Shown here: positions 6,209 through 7,861 of the stretch, piece by piece | Numbering within the stretch: the stretch's first letter is position 1 | Layout of the letters: each line of letters opens with the position of its first letter | Assembly (NCBI GenBank): GCA_937983475.1 | Contig: CALJZV010000057.1 | Span: 1 to 7,861, forward strand | Source: an uncultured Verrucomicrobiales bacterium | GTDB lineage: Bacteria; Verrucomicrobiota; Verrucomicrobiia; Limisphaerales; JACDHS01 | Reading direction: 5' to 3' | Length of the DNA: 7,861 nt | Translations under genes and position numbers: made by a program | The notes under the pieces: model-generated | Databases searched by the model: none | Seen by the model: the letters and a program-made list of their open reading frames with translations, nothing else | What the model was told of the DNA's origin: nothing

Positions 6209-7779
6209 TTTGCCTCCTCGCTCTTGGGAGCCATTGGGGTGGCGGCGGGTTTTTCGGTTTTGCGGGTGTAAATGGCGACAGCGCGGTTTTCCCTGGTGAA
6301 ATAACGGTTGGCCACACGCCGGAGATCCTCGGCGGTGACGGCCTGAATCTTTGGTCCTGCCTCGTTGATTTCCCGCCAATCGCCCAGGCCGTCGTTGAAG
6401 ATCAACTGCATCAGAATGGCGTTGTTGGAGGAGAGTTTTCGGTACTCGTTTGCCGCGAAGTTGTTCTTCACTTTTTGCAGTTCATCCGCAGGGATGTCCT
6501 CGTTCTTGAGTTTTTCAATTTCCTTATAGATGGCCAACTCGACCTCCTGAGGCGTGTGGCTGTCCTTGGCCTCGCCGCCGGCGTTGAACAGCCCGGCCCA
6601 CTTGCGATGATCGGGATGTGCCCAAATGTCGGTGGCCACCTTGGAACCGAGCACCAGGCCCTTGTAAAGCCGTCCGGTGCGGGTGGAGAGCACCTGGCCC
6701 AGTACCTGCAACGCGTAGGAATCCTTGTGTCCGAACGGAACGGTGTGCCAGGCAATGTCCGCCTGCGGATTGGTTTCGGCCTCGCCGTACAGGCGCTTCT
6801 CCGCGGTCTGCTGGATCTCCAGCGTCACCACGTCGGGGAGCGGTTTGTCGCTTTTGGGAAGCCGTCCCAGATATTTTTCCGCAAGCTGCGCCGCCTTTTC
6901 CGGATCAAAGTCACCGACCAGGATCGTCGTCAGGTTCTGCGGGGCATAATAGGTGCCGTAAAACTCGTCGGCCTGCGCCTTGGAAATGGCTGGAATGTCT
7001 GACGGCCAGCCAATCACCGGCCAATTATAAGGATGCGATTCCCAGAACATCGCCTCGAACATTTCGTAAAACCGGCCCAGCGGCTTGGACTCGGTCCGCA
7101 TACGCCGCTCCTCGAACACCACGTCGCGCTCGGCGTAAAATTCCCGGAACACCGGGCGCAGCAGGCGCTCGGATTCCATCCACATCCACAGCTCCAGCTT
7201 GTTGGCCGGAACGGTGATGAAATAGGCCGTCATGTCCGGGCTGGTGAAGGCGTTCATGCCGGAGCCGCCGTTGGCGGTGTAAATCTTGTCGAACTCGTTT
7301 TTCACCAGGATTTTTCGCTGCGCCTCAATGAGAGACTGAAATTCCTTTTCCAGCTCGCGCCAGCGGGGTGTCATGTTTTCGGGCTTGAGGATGTCGTCAA
7401 TTTCGCCGCGCCGGTACATCTCGCGGATTTTGCGCTCCTCCTGGCGCATCAGTTCGCGCACCCGCTCCTGCTCGGCGATGATCTCCAGGTCGCGCTGGTA
7501 ATCCTTGGTGCCAATGGTCGGCGTGCCCTTGAACATCATGTGCTCGAACAGGTGGGCGATGCCGGTAATGCCCGGCTGCTCATTGGCGCTGCCGACGTGG
7601 GCCACCCAGCCGCCGGCAATCATCGGCTCGTCCTTGCGGACCACCATGAGCAGGCTCATGCCGTTGGAGAGGGTTTTCTCGATCACAGGCACGCGCTGGG
7701 CGGACAGGGGCAAAACGCCCAGCCCTAGCAGCGCGGCCAACAGGCTCAATCGCAATGCGTATTTCATGGAAGCAACCAT
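6205..7779 (-). CDS. Secreted M16 zinc metallopeptidase, catalytic subunit
   Basis: A 524-residue zinc peptidase of the M16 (pitrilysin/mitochondrial processing peptidase) family. A signal peptide (hydrophobic residues 11-25, likely cleavage after LSA at 25-27) sends it to the periplasm. The inverted zinc motif HLFEH is at residues 76-80 (nt 7540-7554), with H76 and H80 as ligands and E79 as general base. The third ligand is probably E224 (nt 7108-7110) in VVFEERRMR. These ligands are about 144 residues apart, against about 76 in the classic motif, because a charged, helix-prone insert (about 96-165) separates them. GGSGMNAFTSPDMTAYF (171-187) is a conserved M16 segment. The second domain lacks the Arg/Tyr pair (V376 and T383 align there), which the downstream gene supplies. 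A Pro/Ala/Lys-rich tail ends the protein. ATG 7779 is listed; ATG 7767 (MKYALRL) gives an equally good signal peptide, and neither has a clear ribosome-binding site. First gene of the operon. Confidence 0.92.
   Translation of the reverse strand: MVASMKYALRLSLLAALLGLGVLPLSAQRVPVIEKTLSNGMSLLMVVRKDEPMIAGGWVAHVGSANEQPGITGIAHLFEHMMFKGTPTIGTKDYQRDLEIIAEQERVRELMRQEERKIREMYRRGEIDDILKPENMTPRWRELEKEFQSLIEAQRKILVKNEFDKIYTANGGSGMNAFTSPDMTAYFITVPANKLELWMWMESERLLRPVFREFYAERDVVFEERRMRTESKPLGRFYEMFEAMFWESHPYNWPVIGWPSDIPAISKAQADEFYGTYYAPQNLTTILVGDFDPEKAAQLAEKYLGRLPKSDKPLPDVVTLEIQQTAEKRLYGEAETNPQADIAWHTVPFGHKDSYALQVLGQVLSTRTGRLYKGLVLGSKVATDIWAHPDHRKWAGLFNAGGEAKDSHTPQEVELAIYKEIEKLKNEDIPADELQKVKNNFAANEYRKLSSNNAILMQLIFNDGLGDWREINEAGPKIQAVTAEDLRRVANRYFTRENRAVAIYTRKTEKPAATPMAPKSEEAK
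6213..6219 (-). promoter_or_regulatory. Ribosome-binding site of the second M16 gene
   Basis: On the minus strand, GAGGAGG lies 4 nt before the ATG at 6208. It sits inside the last codons of the upstream M16 gene (encoding SEEAK). It supports 6208 as the true start and means that the second subunit can be initiated independently as well as by coupling through the ATGA overlap. Confidence 0.7.
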
Positions 7780-7861
7780 AAGGTCAATGGCGGTTACTTT
7801 CGCATGAGTACCCGGTTCGTCAACGCAGTTGGTGCGGTTTTTAAGAGCCTGTCTGAAAATT
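7780..7861. other. Non-coding upstream region of the M16 operon
   Basis: No gene is visible in these 82 nt. Read on the minus strand, TTGACG (7818-7823) is a good -35-like hexamer, but no convincing -10 lies 16-18 nt downstream (the best candidates are AAAGTA or AAGTAA), so a promoter cannot be placed with confidence. The last bases (about 7845-7861) resemble the terminal inverted repeat of an insertion sequence lying beyond the window. Confidence 0.4.

Noticed and set aside
6209..6379. Upstream in-frame extension of the second M16 gene.
   Set aside because: It would overlap the first M16 gene and bury the signal peptide behind a basic, low-complexity leader.
5450..7728. Several long plus-strand open frames (5450-6139, 6073-7002, 7033-7728) opposite the M16 genes.
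   Set aside because: They overlap well-supported M16 coding sequence on the other strand, have no recognisable motifs, and are rich in residues expected from reverse reading.
7795..7823. Minus-strand promoter for the M16 operon based on TTGACG.
   Set aside because: The -35 is good, but the hexamers 16-18 nt downstream match the -10 consensus poorly, so it is mentioned only under the intergenic entry.

Overview
The window reads as chromosomal DNA from a Gram-negative bacterium with fairly high GC. It carries five protein genes (one cut by the left edge), packed with very little intergenic space. Signal peptides on two secreted peptidases and an O-antigen-ligase-type membrane protein support a double-membrane cell. 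Weak or absent Shine-Dalgarno sequences at most starts, together with the overall gene types, suggest the PVC/Verrucomicrobiota area. That taxonomic placement is inference and not proven by anything here.

Region 1 (1-3077, + strand) is the tail of a surface-polysaccharide operon. It holds the C-terminal part of an O-antigen ligase/polymerase-like membrane protein, a membrane-anchored family 2 glycosyltransferase, and a protein made of two GNAT-like halves. The gap between the first two genes is 3 nt, and the second and third overlap by ATGA, so translation is probably coupled. Together they would elongate, modify (possibly acylate) and polymerise or ligate an exopolysaccharide or lipid-linked glycan.

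Region 2 (3078-4690, + strand) is a short gap followed by a divergent ClpX-like AAA+ unfoldase. It has the core ATPase motifs and the IGF tripeptide that ClpX uses to dock ClpP. It lacks the N-terminal zinc-binding domain, has an altered second pore loop, and ends in what looks like a degenerate second copy of the small lid domain. This is the most unusual gene in the window.

Region 3 (4694-7779, - strand) is a two-gene operon of secreted M16 peptidases, converging on the ClpX-like gene with only 3 nt between stop codons. The first gene has the zinc site (HxxEH plus distal Glu). The second lacks it but carries the Arg/Tyr pair that the first lacks, which fits a heterodimer with a split active site. 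The genes overlap by 4 nt. The last 82 nt (7780-7861) are non-coding upstream sequence, ending in a motif that may be the tip of an insertion sequence.

No rRNA, tRNA, CRISPR array or complete mobile element was seen, and no gene-free stretch exceeds 300 nt.
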